Shown one piece after another: positions 44,125 through 53,480 of a DNA stretch of 64,000 nucleotides. The DNA is taken from NCBI GenBank assembly GCA_021158125.1, contig JAGGVF010000019.1:20204-84203 (forward strand). The letters run 5' to 3'. The translations under genes were made by a program, and so were the position numbers. The stretch is from Candidatus Bathyarchaeota archaeon. Lineage in GTDB: Archaea > Thermoproteota > Bathyarchaeia > Bathyarchaeales > WUQV01. Under the pieces are notes generated by a model. That model was not told the origin of the DNA. It did no database searches and saw nothing but the letters and a program-made list of their open reading frames with translations. Numbering within the stretch: the first letter of the stretch is position 1; the number at the start of each line of letters is the position of its first letter.

Positions 44125-45486
44125 TTATCTAATGGATTTTATTGCTGTTAATGCTTTATCTACAACGTTAGTGGCTGATGTTCCTAAAACTCTTATCATG
44201 GGCTCTTTTCCGATTTCCCCTAAATCATATATGATGTCTGGAACTTTCTCTATCTTTTTTATGGCTTGCTCTACTCCCCAACTTAGAGTTTTTCCTTCAA
44301 TAGCTTTTAATTCTGCTGGTTCTTGGCTTCTGTCAAAACTTGAAACTGAAAATTCAGTTTTTTGGAAGCCTTCAATTAGTTCTTGGCTGTAACGTAAGTT
44401 GAGCGTAGCTCTCACATTAGGGTCATGTTTCATTGCTGTTAAAATTATACGTGCAAGGTGGTCTGAGGCTCCAAAACGGATGCATCCAACTCTTCTGAGC
44501 TTATTCCCAACTTTTACAATTCTTCCCTCAACTGCTGCGACGTGCCATTTGTTGGATGCGTAGGAAACAGCCATGGCAATTTGAGTTCCAACTTCAGCGG
44601 CATACGATATAAAAAGCTCAGAATTCTCCTCTATCATCTTTGCGGCAGCATGGACATTTTCCAAAACCCTAAACTTTTCAGCCTCATTATATAAGGTCGC
44701 CATAGGATTTACTGGAACCCTTCCCTCCCCAACTTTAAAACCGAACGTTAAAGCTTCGCTTATGAATTTTTCAGCTTTATCAACAGCCTGCGCTATAGAA
44801 TATCCATGTGCAAGGTAGGCAGCTATTGCCGCTGAAAAACTGCATCCCCCACCGTGAGGCTTAACATCAATTCTTGGTTTTGTGAAAACTCTAAACTCAC
44901 CGTTTAAGTAAAGAACATCAGTTACAGTCTTGGAGTTTTCATTCAAATGGCCGCCCTTTAAGAGAACTGCCTTAGCGCCCAAATCTGCAATTTTCTCAGC
45001 TGCATTTTTCATGTCATCCAATTTTTCAATTTTCATTCCAGCGATATCTTCGGCTTCAAACTTGTTGGGAGTTAAAACGTATGCTTTAGGAACGACAACT
45101 TCAATGAGAGATTTCTTATCTTCCTCCCTTATCAGTAAGTCTCCTGAACCAGCCCTAAAAACTGGGTCAACAACGAGTTTTAGGCCGTAACTTTCAGCGA
45201 TTTCAGCTACAACTTCCATTATATCGCTTGAATATAACATTCCTGTCTTAACTGCCTCGACTTCTATATCCTTTAAAACAATCTCAATTTGTTTTTCCAC
45301 GAATTTGGCTGGAACTGGTAAAATATCATATACACCAACGGTGTTTTGGGCAGTTAGTGCTGTTATTGCGCATGTTCCGAAAACGCCTAAGGCTGAGAAA
45401 GTTTTTAAGTCAGCTTGTATCCCTGCTCCTCCTCCACTGTCAGAACCAGCAACAGTCATTGCACATGGAATTTCTCTTCTCCTCAT
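44125..45486 (-). CDS. thiDN: Bifunctional ThiD-ThiN: HMP(-P) kinase / thiamine-phosphate synthase
   Basis: A 453-residue fusion. Residues 1-265 are ThiD ([47 protein letters not shown] and [17 protein letters not shown]). Residues 275-453 are ThiN ([59 protein letters not shown]), which replaces ThiE in archaea. Phosphorylates hydroxymethylpyrimidine twice and couples it to the thiazole moiety. Confidence 0.94.
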   Translation of the reverse strand: MRRREIPCAMTVAGSDSGGGAGIQADLKTFSALGVFGTCAITALTAQNTVGVYDILPVPAKFVEKQIEIVLKDIEVEAVKTGMLYSSDIMEVVAEIAESYGLKLVVDPVFRAGSGDLLIREEDKKSLIEVVVPKAYVLTPNKFEAEDIAGMKIEKLDDMKNAAEKIADLGAKAVLLKGGHLNENSKTVTDVLYLNGEFRVFTKPRIDVKPHGGGCSFSAAIAAYLAHGYSIAQAVDKAEKFISEALTFGFKVGEGRVPVNPMATLYNEAEKFRVLENVHAAAKMIEENSELFISYAAEVGTQIAMAVSYASNKWHVAAVEGRIVKVGNKLRRVGCIRFGASDHLARIILTAMKHDPNVRATLNLRYSQELIEGFQKTEFSVSSFDRSQEPAELKAIEGKTLSWGVEQAIKKIEKVPDIIYDLGEIGKEPMIRVLGTSATNVVDKALTAIKSIR

Positions 45487-45528
45487 TTTCTTCTCCTCAA
45501 AATTTCAATTAGAATTAGCTTTCTTGTC

Positions 45529-46464
45529 TTATGGGAATTTCGGTTTCAATGCTTTTGTTGGACATGCGTCGACGCATTTTAGGCAGTAAATGCACTCTGG
45601 ATCGTTGAATTTTTCCCATGGAAGTTCTGTTATTCTAACGTTCATTGGGCATGCTTCTACGCATATTCTGCATCCGGCCTTTGTGCATTTTGTTGGTTCT
45701 CTCTTTAAACCTAAAAGGCTGAAGCGTGAAAGTATTGCCATTAAAGCGCCATTTGGACAGAAGTATTTGCACCAGCTTCTTGGAACATAAGCGGCTAATA
45801 TCATAACTCCAAAGAAAATAATGAGCCGAGCCCAGAGAAGCGGCGAGAAGGTTGCTATTCCGGCAACTATTTCCCAGAAACTTTGCTTATAGACCGCGTA
45901 ACGTAGGTTCAGGAACATTCTAGGTAAAACGGCAAACAGAGTGTCTGAAGGACTAAGAACATTGAAGGGAGCTTCAGAGAAAATTCCTAGAGCGTCAGTA
46001 TAACTTTTGCCTGCAGAAGGAGAGCTAACAAGCGAAATGGACACCGTTATGCTGATGAACAGAATTATACCTAGAAGTATATACTTAATTTTCACAAAGG
46101 TTCTGTGGCTGTCAAGCGAAACCTCCATATGTCTACGTTTTACGTAACTCATCAAATCCTGAATGAAACCGAAGGGGCAAACCCAGCCGCATAGTGCCCT
46201 TCCCAAAAATACGGAGAAGAGCAGAAAGATCGCTATTGGAAACCATGGGAAGACTGTTTCATAAAGCATGTATTGAAGTGCTGCAAATGCTTCTCCGACA
46301 ACCTTTGATTGAGCACCCATACTTGAGAGAACTGGAAGCAAAATTGGAATGGGGCTTACTCCAAGTATGATGGAATAAATTAGAAGAAAAGAGGTGAACT
46401 GCACTATTCTTCGTAGAGTTTGTATTCTGAACAGTTTTCTCCTAAACTTTTTTAAGGCGACCGT
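45529..46464 (-). CDS. NapH-like polyferredoxin membrane protein
   Basis: Five hydrophobic helices and two [4Fe-4S] motif sets at the C-terminus ([16 protein letters not shown] and [13 protein letters not shown]) give a membrane electron-transfer protein of the NapH/RdxA type. The membrane loops carry the family cysteines ([16 protein letters not shown] and [12 protein letters not shown]). The first standard start in frame is GTG at 46404, inside the first helix. An AGGAGG Shine-Dalgarno sits 6 nt upstream of an ACG at 46464, which would add the basic leader [17 protein letters not shown] typical of the family. The upper bound reflects that ACG start. Partner redox enzyme unknown. Confidence 0.8.
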   Translation of the reverse strand, partial: TVALKKFRRKLFRIQTLRRIVQFTSFLLIYSIILGVSPIPILLPVLSSMGAQSKVVGEAFAALQYMLYETVFPWFPIAIFLLFSVFLGRALCGWVCPFGFIQDLMSYVKRRHMEVSLDSHRTFVKIKYILLGIILFISITVSISLVSSPSAGKSYTDALGIFSEAPFNVLSPSDTLFAVLPRMFLNLRYAVYKQSFWEIVAGIATFSPLLWARLIIFFGVMILAAYVPRSWCKYFCPNGALMAILSRFSLLGLKREPTKCTKAGCRICVEACPMNVRITELPWEKFNDPECIYCLKCVDACPTKALKPKFP

Positions 46465-46522
46465 GGTTTCCTCCTAACTTGAATTTACTTACATGGAACT
46501 TGCTTAAATAAAGGTTTTATGA

Positions 46523-47890
46523 TTAGCCGACAACTCTAATGTTTTCAATTCGAATCCACGGTGAAACCAATCTTTCTATTTTCCTAGGTTCCCTTCCAAG
46601 CACTGAAACATTCTCTAATGCTTCGTATATGCTTCCTGCAAGCATTGCTCCTTTTACTGGATAAGCTATTTCTCCCTTCTCCACCTTCCAAGCAGGAGTA
46701 GCTACAACGCTGAATTCCCCAGTTGCAGGATTACTGCTATGTGCACCTTGAACTCCGAAAACTAGGAGACCGTCCTCTACTTCTTCAATAAGCTGTTCCT
46801 TTGACGAATTTCCCGTAGAAATCACAAAGTTTGTTGCTTCCAGGGTTGGAGTTGTCCTGTAGGCGGTTAGGCCTCCCCTGTACGAGTTGCCCGTGCTTTC
46901 AACTCCGTCTTTCTTGGCTGTGTAGCTGTCGTAAAGGAAGTTTTTTAGCACTCCTTTCTCGATAAGTAGTGTTCTTTGGGTTGGAACTCCTTCTCCGTCA
47001 AATTTTGATGAGTTTAATCCTCCTTCGAGTCTTCCGTCATCTTGGATTGTTAGGGTTTCAGAGGCAACTTTTTGCCCTATTTTCCCTTTTAGGGCTGATT
47101 GTTCCCTTTGAACAGCATCTGCCTTAATAGCGCTGATTAAAGTGTAATATAACAGTGATGCGAGGGCTACCTCATTTAGTATAAGGGTGTATTTGCCGCT
47201 TTCAATTTTCCTTGCTTTCAATAAGGAAACAGCAATTTTTGCCGCTTCCTTTCCAACCCATTCTGGGTCAACTTTAAAAATTCTCTCAGCGTTATATTCG
47301 AAGCAAACCGGAGTAACTTCTGAACCTTCACGTGCGATTGTAACTAAGTAGCAGCCAATTCCCGTTCCCATATCCCATGCTTCAACTCCGCTAGAGTTAA
47401 CTATTGCTTGACAAATGTAGGATGCCTGTACTGTGCCGCCTATGGGCAAAACTCTCCTATCATAAGCGGTGGCTGTTTCCAGCATTAAAGAGGCATTGGA
47501 GATTAGTTCTTGAGGAGACATCTCCGTTATTCTTTTGTCGTAAATATTTTCTACACTTGGAAATTCCTTCGAGGATGGAAAACCTGGCCAATTTTCATCT
47601 GGTTTATTTGCCTTAGCAAATTTTACTGCTCTCTCAATAGTTTCAGTTATTGATTTTTCATCTAAAATCGTTGTGTAGGCAAAACCAATCGCGTTGTTGT
47701 ATACGGCACGTAAGCCAAGTCCATGTTCTTTTCTGCTCATGGCACCAACTATTTGGCCTCTTTCTATTTCTACTGAGCTTTCAAATCCTTCGCTTAGGAA
47801 GGCTTCCGCTTCGTTTGCTCCATATTTTACTGCTTTTTCAACGGCTTTCTTCCCCATTTCCAATAGTTTTTCAGGATTAAGCTCTTCCAC
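46523..47890 (-). CDS. pmbA: TldE/PmbA subunit of the TldD-TldE metalloprotease
   Basis: A 455-residue PmbA/TldE homologue lacking the metal motif; it supports TldD in peptide cleavage. Typical segments are VEIERGQIVGAMSRKEHGLGLRAV (in part), SSKFDGEGVPTQRT and SGNSSKEQLIEEVEDGLLV, with NPATGEFSVVA near the end. Its start overlaps the tldD end by 14 bp, showing coupling. Confidence 0.93.
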   Translation of the reverse strand: MEELNPEKLLEMGKKAVEKAVKYGANEAEAFLSEGFESSVEIERGQIVGAMSRKEHGLGLRAVYNNAIGFAYTTILDEKSITETIERAVKFAKANKPDENWPGFPSSKEFPSVENIYDKRITEMSPQELISNASLMLETATAYDRRVLPIGGTVQASYICQAIVNSSGVEAWDMGTGIGCYLVTIAREGSEVTPVCFEYNAERIFKVDPEWVGKEAAKIAVSLLKARKIESGKYTLILNEVALASLLYYTLISAIKADAVQREQSALKGKIGQKVASETLTIQDDGRLEGGLNSSKFDGEGVPTQRTLLIEKGVLKNFLYDSYTAKKDGVESTGNSYRGGLTAYRTTPTLEATNFVISTGNSSKEQLIEEVEDGLLVFGVQGAHSSNPATGEFSVVATPAWKVEKGEIAYPVKGAMLAGSIYEALENVSVLGREPRKIERLVSPWIRIENIRVVG

Positions 47891-49262
47891 CTATAATCAC
47901 CTCTTTAACTCTTGCGTGTGGGCCTCCATCGCAAATAAACGCTGTTTGCCCGTCTTTCCCGCATCTTCCAGGCCAAAGTTCAAAGTCTTTTCCTACAGCT
48001 TCAACCTTCTGAAGGGTTTCAAGAGTGTTCCCGCTTATTGAAAGGTTTCTAACAGGCTTGCCTATTTCTCCATTTACTATTTCATACGCTTCTTGTATGC
48101 CCACCTGGAATGTTCCGTCGAGATTAGCTTGTCCCCCTCTAAAGCTCTTCAAGTAATAACCAAACTTTATTCCCTCTAAGAGTTCTTCGAAGGAGCGGTC
48201 TCCAGGGGCTAGGTAGGTGTTTCGCATTCTTATAATTGGTTTATGACGGAAACTTTCGGCTCTTGCGTTTCCAGTTGGAGGTAATCCAAGCTTGCTTGCT
48301 GTTTCACGGTTTGTCATTAGTCCGACAACTACTCCTTCCTTTATTAGGAGAGTCTTCTGAGCTGGGACTCCTTCATCATCATATTTAAACGAGCCAAAAG
48401 CTCCTTCAATCGTGCCGTCGTCGTAAACATTTACCGCTTCCGACGCTATTTTCTTCTTGAACTTGTCAACAAGAACCGAGCCGGAAAGCGTTAAGTCTGC
48501 TTCTGCAAGGTGGCCAAATGCTTCATGAATGAATACTCCAATGACATTTGGCCCTATTATTGCCGGAAATCTCCCTCCTTTCGGAAGTTCGGCTTTAAGC
48601 TGGTCAATCACCCTTTTCCCTATCATTCTACCAATGTCTTCGGGAGGGTTTTCGTCGAAAACTTCAAGCCCAGCAGTTGAACCTATTTCTTCCCGGCCAT
48701 AAGTTAAAATGTCTCCCTCTTTTGCTGTAGCTAAAATCCTCGACCAAACGTAAAGTTTGCTTTGTTCAATGTATGCTCCGTCGCTGTTAGCGAAGTAGCT
48801 GGTTCCAGTTATGTCTAAATAGTCTATTGTGCAGCTTTTGATCCTAGAGTCGTAATCAAAAATCGTCTTGTCCAAGGCTAGGATTAACTTCATTTTCTCC
48901 TCTATTGGAACTTCTTTAGGGTTTTTCTTAGGCTTAACAACAACTCTGTCCTCTATAGGCTTGACTTCCGCAAGTTTTATTGGAGACTTAAGCTTTTCAG
49001 CGGACGCTTTAGCCATGCTGCAGGCTTTTTTAACTGCTTCATCCATCATTTCTGCTTCTAGACCGCTAACAGTTGCAAATCCCCACGCTCCATTCACAAG
49101 AACTCTCACCGCAGCGCCGTAATCCATTCCTTCCCTTGCCGCCTCAACTCTTCCATCTTTAGTCGTTAAAGAAGTTCTGAAAAATTCTTGCATCCTAACT
49201 TCGACATATTCTGCGCCCAGTCTCCTTCCAACATCAACTACTCTTACCAGTTCATCCTTCAA
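47877..49262 (-). CDS. tldD: TldD zinc metalloprotease
   Basis: A 461-residue TldD with the active-site HEAFGHLAEAD (HExxxH) near residue 244 and YDDEGVPAQKTLLI after it. It forms a heterodimer with the TldE encoded immediately downstream. The pair degrades unfolded peptides and, in bacteria, matures peptide antibiotics; the archaeal substrate is unknown. Confidence 0.94.
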   Translation of the reverse strand: MKDELVRVVDVGRRLGAEYVEVRMQEFFRTSLTTKDGRVEAAREGMDYGAAVRVLVNGAWGFATVSGLEAEMMDEAVKKACSMAKASAEKLKSPIKLAEVKPIEDRVVVKPKKNPKEVPIEEKMKLILALDKTIFDYDSRIKSCTIDYLDITGTSYFANSDGAYIEQSKLYVWSRILATAKEGDILTYGREEIGSTAGLEVFDENPPEDIGRMIGKRVIDQLKAELPKGGRFPAIIGPNVIGVFIHEAFGHLAEADLTLSGSVLVDKFKKKIASEAVNVYDDGTIEGAFGSFKYDDEGVPAQKTLLIKEGVVVGLMTNRETASKLGLPPTGNARAESFRHKPIIRMRNTYLAPGDRSFEELLEGIKFGYYLKSFRGGQANLDGTFQVGIQEAYEIVNGEIGKPVRNLSISGNTLETLQKVEAVGKDFELWPGRCGKDGQTAFICDGGPHARVKEVIIGGRA

Positions 49263-49450
49263 ACCTGCTCATCCCACACTAATGAAAGTTTAAAGATTGT
49301 TTCATAAAGCTAACATTTTTACTTAAGGCTATTGCTTTCATCCGAGAAAGATCAATGATACGACTGGGGCATCATAATTCATTTCTGATATAGAATTTAA
49401 TTTTGAAAATCTTATATAGTGCTGAGTGTCCTTATCTAGGTTGAGTGATA

Positions 49451-49759
49451 ATGGCGGACATTTGCCCAGTTTGCGGTCTTCCAAAGGACATCTGCGTCTG
49501 CGGAGAAATAGGCAAAGAACAGCAAAGAATTCGAGTTCGTTTAGAAACAAGAAAATGGGGCAAACCCATGACCATAATTGAGGGAATAAACAGCAAAGAC
49601 ATAAGTCTAAGCCGACTGGCCCAAAAAATGAAATCGTACTGCGCATGTGGAGGAACAGCCAAAAACAACCAAATTCTACTTCAAGGGGATCAGCGGGAAA
49701 AGGCGAAAGAATATCTAATAAAAATGGGATATCCGGAGGAAAACATAGAAGTTCAATAA
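49451..49759 (+). CDS. Translation initiation factor aIF1 (SUI1)
   Basis: About 102 residues from ATG 49451 (GTG 49445 is possible). An N-terminal CPVCGLPKDICVCG zinc hook precedes the SUI1 fold: RIRVRLETRKWGKPMTIIEGI, LAQKMKSYCACGGTAKNNQILLQGDQ. Controls start-codon selection on the 30S subunit. Confidence 0.95.
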   Translation: MADICPVCGLPKDICVCGEIGKEQQRIRVRLETRKWGKPMTIIEGINSKDISLSRLAQKMKSYCACGGTAKNNQILLQGDQREKAKEYLIKMGYPEENIEVQ

Positions 49760-49775
49760 TTTTAAGGAGAACAAA

Positions 49776-49997
49776 ATGGAACTACTACATAACCTCCGCG
49801 AAGTATTCAAGACTTTAAAACATAGGAGTATTACTGAAGAATCGAAAAAATATTGTCCAAGATGCGGCAGCCCAAAATTAAAGCTGAAAATTAACTGGTC
49901 TATCGTTCCATCTCAAACCTACAAGTGCGCAGACTGCGGTTACGAAGGACCAATATTCATGGAGAAAGAACAGAAAAATTACAATAAAACTAAGTAA
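49776..49997 (+). CDS. Small zinc-ribbon protein
   Basis: A 73-residue protein: an N-terminal helix and KYCPRCGSPKLKL then YKCADCGYEGP. It starts 16 bp after aIF1, so may be co-transcribed and possibly linked to translation. Function unknown. Confidence 0.7.
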   Translation: MELLHNLREVFKTLKHRSITEESKKYCPRCGSPKLKLKINWSIVPSQTYKCADCGYEGPIFMEKEQKNYNKTK

Positions 49998-49998
49998 G

Positions 49999-50943
49999 TT
50001 AGTCTGGAATTTCCAGTCCTAACTGTCTCTTCAAAGTCTTGTAACGATTTCTAACAGTAACTTCCGTAACACCAGCAGCTTCAGCAATATCTTTCTGAGT
50101 CTTCTTTTCATTGTTCTTTAAGCAAGCAATGTAAAGCGCGGCTGCAGCAAGCCCCATAGGGTCTTTTCCAGCCGCCGCCCCCCTCTTCTTTGCTTCTCTG
50201 AGAATTTCTATGGCCAAACCCTGCGTTTTTCCTGAAATCCCAGTTTTTTCCGCAATCTTTGAAACGTACACCAGAGGATCCGCTATTGGCATTTGCACTT
50301 CAAGCTCCCTTAGCAAAAGTCTGTAGCATCTTGCAACATCCTTCTTGTCAACTAAGCTGGCTTCAGCTATCTCCCTTAAGGTTCTAGGAGTTTTTGTTGC
50401 TCTGCATGCCGCATAAAGTGCGGCTGCAGCTATAGCGGCTATTGAACGTCCTCTAACGAGTCCCTTATCTAATGCCTTTCTGTAAATTACTGCGGCTCTC
50501 TCCTTAACTGCGCTTGGGATGTGAACCTTATCCGACAGTCTGTCAAGTTCCGCCATCGCTTGGGCTAGGTTGCGGTCTATTGAGGAGTGAACTCTAGATC
50601 TTATCTGCCATTTTCGCAGTCTCCACATTTGAAGTCTCGTTGACAATGGAAGTTTCCTTCCAAATGCGTCGCGGTCAACATGACTTATTGCAGTTGATAA
50701 ACCCTTATCATGAACTGAAAATGAAGTTGGAACTCCAACTCGGCTTCTTGATTCTTTCTCCTCTTGGGTGAAGGCTCTCCATTCCGGTCCCTTATCCATT
50801 TCCTGCTCTCTTATGACTAATCCGCATGAACCGCAGATTATCTCCCCAGTGTCAAAATCTTGAATAAGGTTTGTGCTACCGCATTCTGGGCATTTCTCCG
50901 CAAACATTTGTTGTCGAATCTTTCTTTTTTCCTTTTTCCTCAT
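49999..50943 (-). CDS. tfb: Transcription initiation factor B
   Basis: A 314-residue TFIIB homologue. Zinc ribbon CPECGSTNL...CGSCGLVI at residues 18-40, a B-finger/reader segment (GPEWRAFTQEEKESRSRVG) and two cyclin repeats (residues about 115-205 and 210-305; SIAAIAAAALYAACR, GLAAAALYIACL). The recognition helix VTEVTVRNRYKTLK near the end binds the BRE. Converges on the zinc-ribbon gene with a 1-bp gap. Confidence 0.98.
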   Translation of the reverse strand: MRKKEKRKIRQQMFAEKCPECGSTNLIQDFDTGEIICGSCGLVIREQEMDKGPEWRAFTQEEKESRSRVGVPTSFSVHDKGLSTAISHVDRDAFGRKLPLSTRLQMWRLRKWQIRSRVHSSIDRNLAQAMAELDRLSDKVHIPSAVKERAAVIYRKALDKGLVRGRSIAAIAAAALYAACRATKTPRTLREIAEASLVDKKDVARCYRLLLRELEVQMPIADPLVYVSKIAEKTGISGKTQGLAIEILREAKKRGAAAGKDPMGLAAAALYIACLKNNEKKTQKDIAEAAGVTEVTVRNRYKTLKRQLGLEIPD

Positions 50944-51184
50944 TTTCTTCCCCTACTTTTATGATGCGGGCTAATCGATACCCTCACCTTTCTTTTTCGT
51001 CATAGAAATTTCTCGGAAACTAGAAAGCGTTCATCTGGCCCCGCTTTCACCGTGTAGAAACACATGGTACAGTAGTTATATATAAGCTTTACGATTCGAA
51101 GCCTCGAATCAATCCTAAAAAAGTAAAATACATACTAAAACAAAATACTTCAGTTACTAACTTTGACTTAAGAGAGAGGAGAAA

Positions 51185-52342
51185 ATGGTCAGGCTTCCAG
51201 AAAAGATCCGTGGGGCTTTACAGAAACTTACACGTAAAATGAAAGAGTACGATTATGTTTCTGCAATAAGCCTTTTTGGAAGTTGGAGTCGTGGAGATGC
51301 AGTTTCAAGCAGCGATGTAGACCTCCTAATAGTGGATGAAAGAAACTTCCCAGAAGAATTCACTGAAAGAGTTGAAGTTCGAGGAGTGCTTATAGACCTC
51401 AACTACGTGCCCAAAAAAAGCATTTTAGGCCCTATGCCTCCAGAATTAGACCAGAAAATCTACGAGTCTTACATACTTTATGATAGAGACTGGAATTTTA
51501 CAAATTCAAAAGAGTGGATAATGAAAGTTTACAATAGCCCTGAAAGAATTAACATCAGAACTGAAACCTACCTCGTCGACGCTGACATCTACCTCAGCCG
51601 CGCCTCTTCAGCCCTTTCGAGGAAAGATTACCAAAGCGCATGCATTTTCGCCGAAAAATCAGCTGAAAAAATAATGGCCATCCCAATAACTCTTTGCCAA
51701 CTACCAATTTCAAGAAGCCGCTTCCTTAAAACACTAAACAAAGCCATCGAGAAATTCCAAATGCCAAAAATTCACGCGGAATACCTAGCCCTAACAAATC
51801 TTTTCCAAACCGAAAGAAGCGAAGCCGAAGCAACATTAAACCATTTCAAAGATATCTGGGACGAAATAGCCCTCTTCACCAAAAGAAACGCACAAGCCAT
51901 GAAAGAATCACACTTCAAAGTCAAATCAAAACTAAAGTATTATACTTCTCCCCCATTCCTTCAAGGAGTCATCCTAAGATCAAAAGCACTAATAGACGCC
52001 CAAGAATACAACGAAACAATACGCTACCTAAAAGAAATAACCCTCGAAATCCTAGAAAACTACGCATGGATAAAAGCAAAAGCCGAAAAAACAAAAATAG
52101 ACTCCACCACGCTTATAAGAAACCTAAAAGAAATAACCCATGAAAAACCAAACAAAATATACGAAAAAACAGAAAAAATATTCAAAGTAGAAAACACCAA
52201 AGAAGAAACAGCCAAAAAATCCATCAAAAAAGCCAAAGAAATAATCTTAGAAATCAGAAAGAAAAGAAGAGAATTCATCAAACAACTAATGGCGCGGGGT
52301 GCGGGATTTGAACCCGCGAGGCCCAACGGGCCACAGGCTTAG
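51185..52342 (+). CDS. Nucleotidyltransferase-HEPN fusion protein
   Basis: A 385-residue protein. Residues about 15-75 form a MNT nucleotidyltransferase (SLFGSWSRGDAVSSSDVDLLIV: GS...G...SDxDL catalytic pattern). Residues about 125-235 form a HEPN helix bundle (YLSRASSALSRKDYQSACIFAEKSAEKI). The last third is helical, Lys/Glu-rich and repetitive. MNT and HEPN usually sit on separate toxin-antitoxin genes; here they are one chain. The final 17 residues run antisense through tRNA-Ser. An AGAGGAG Shine-Dalgarno supports ATG 51185. Confidence 0.8.
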   Translation: MVRLPEKIRGALQKLTRKMKEYDYVSAISLFGSWSRGDAVSSSDVDLLIVDERNFPEEFTERVEVRGVLIDLNYVPKKSILGPMPPELDQKIYESYILYDRDWNFTNSKEWIMKVYNSPERINIRTETYLVDADIYLSRASSALSRKDYQSACIFAEKSAEKIMAIPITLCQLPISRSRFLKTLNKAIEKFQMPKIHAEYLALTNLFQTERSEAEATLNHFKDIWDEIALFTKRNAQAMKESHFKVKSKLKYYTSPPFLQGVILRSKALIDAQEYNETIRYLKEITLEILENYAWIKAKAEKTKIDSTTLIRNLKEITHEKPNKIYEKTEKIFKVENTKEETAKKSIKKAKEIILEIRKKRREFIKQLMARGAGFEPARPNGPQA

Positions 52343-52377
52343 CAGGCCTGCCCCCTACCAGGCTAGGGTAACCCCGC
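52290..52377 (-). tRNA. tRNA-Ser (GCT)
   Basis: Acceptor GCGGGGT pairs with ACCCCGC. The anticodon stem CAGGC/GCCTG encloses loop CTGCTAA (anticodon GCT). A long class II variable arm GGGCCC/GGGCCT and T arm GCGGG-TTCAAAT-CCCGC follow. CCA is encoded. It reads AGC and AGU. The MNT-HEPN gene overlaps it antisense by 53 bp. Confidence 0.95.
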
Positions 52378-52640
52378 TCGGGTACACCTAACTCATTTAG
52401 TATACATCTCTTTATGCTTGCAATTATTGTATAAGTTGGGTGGTAAATTTAAGCTTTACAATTCTAAAACTCGTCAGACAAATGCAATTACAACAAATAC
52501 AGGATCTTACTGGACTAACTAACAACTGCAAAATTGTCGAGAGCTACATGAAATATTTTGACATAATGCGGAATAGTCGACCCTTACGATGTTATAAAGG
52601 AAATTGAATAATATGAGCCAAATGATTAAATTTAAAATTC

Positions 52641-53477
52641 TCATATTAGGGACAATTTGTAAGGACGACTTGAGCGGTCTACTTTAAGAAGGCCCTTTTC
52701 TTCCATCCTTCTAATGTATTTTCTAATCAAATATTCTGGTAGGTCTATATTCCTAGAGATCAAGTTGTTATAAATCATCCTAATGGTTGTGCATCCTTGT
52801 TTTATCAATTGCACAAGTACATCTTCAATTAATTTTTCTTCTACTACTCTTTGGAGAGCCTTTTCTATCGGTGACTTGATCTTGTATCTCTCCCTTAAGG
52901 TAATTAGGTTTTGAAGTAATGCATATTCCCACAGCATTCCAGAGGAACCCGACTGATATCGACATTCTTGCTCTATTACTTTCCAGTTTAAGCCTGATTC
53001 AGCTAGTAATCTCATATCGCCTAAATCGGCTTCTCTTTCCGTAATTCCTTTGAAGAGGAAAATGTCTTCTTTCGAGGCTAGCATTACTTTTAGGAGTTTC
53101 TTACTGTAAAAACTAGTCGCTCTAGAAATCATTCCAGTCGAAAATGTTAATGCTCCGCAGACTTTACGATAAAATATATCCCAACGGAATCCATCTCTGT
53201 TTTCCAAGATTCTGCTGGCAGCCATCTTTTTATAGGGCTTTGAAATCGTTAGATTGCTACGGGCAGTATATCCCAAGCGTTTTAAGGCGCGAATTAAGGC
53301 GTTCAGTTCACTTTCACTCAAAACAACAACGTCAATGTCCTTAGTTGCATCTTTAAGTCCAAAATGAATTAGAGCAAGCCCCCCGATAATAAATAGTTTA
53401 ACTGGAATGGATATTTCTTCTGATAGTTTATCAAGTTCACTTAGAATATACTTCTTATCAAATGACGGCCTTTTCAT
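52641..53477 (-). CDS. AbiEii-like nucleotidyltransferase with C-terminal wHTH
   Basis: A 278-residue protein. Residues about 25-170 form a nucleotidyltransferase of the DUF6036/AbiEii type: FIIGGLALIHFGLKDATKDIDVVVLS (GG...G...DxD, in part), KEDIFLFKGITEREADLGDM. Residues about 205-278 form a winged helix. It lies 3 bp after the regulator at 53481-54461, a toxin-antitoxin-like order. It would transfer a nucleotide to a tRNA or other target (inference from AbiEii/MenT relatives). Confidence 0.72.
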   Translation of the reverse strand: MKRPSFDKKYILSELDKLSEEISIPVKLFIIGGLALIHFGLKDATKDIDVVVLSESELNALIRALKRLGYTARSNLTISKPYKKMAASRILENRDGFRWDIFYRKVCGALTFSTGMISRATSFYSKKLLKVMLASKEDIFLFKGITEREADLGDMRLLAESGLNWKVIEQECRYQSGSSGMLWEYALLQNLITLRERYKIKSPIEKALQRVVEEKLIEDVLVQLIKQGCTTIRMIYNNLISRNIDLPEYLIRKYIRRMEEKGLLKVDRSSRPYKLSLI

Positions 53478-53480
53478 GAA

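Noticed and set aside
52290..52377. Integration site (att) at tRNA-Ser for the island
   Set aside because: No integrase gene and no second copy of the tRNA end were found in the window, so integration here cannot be supported.
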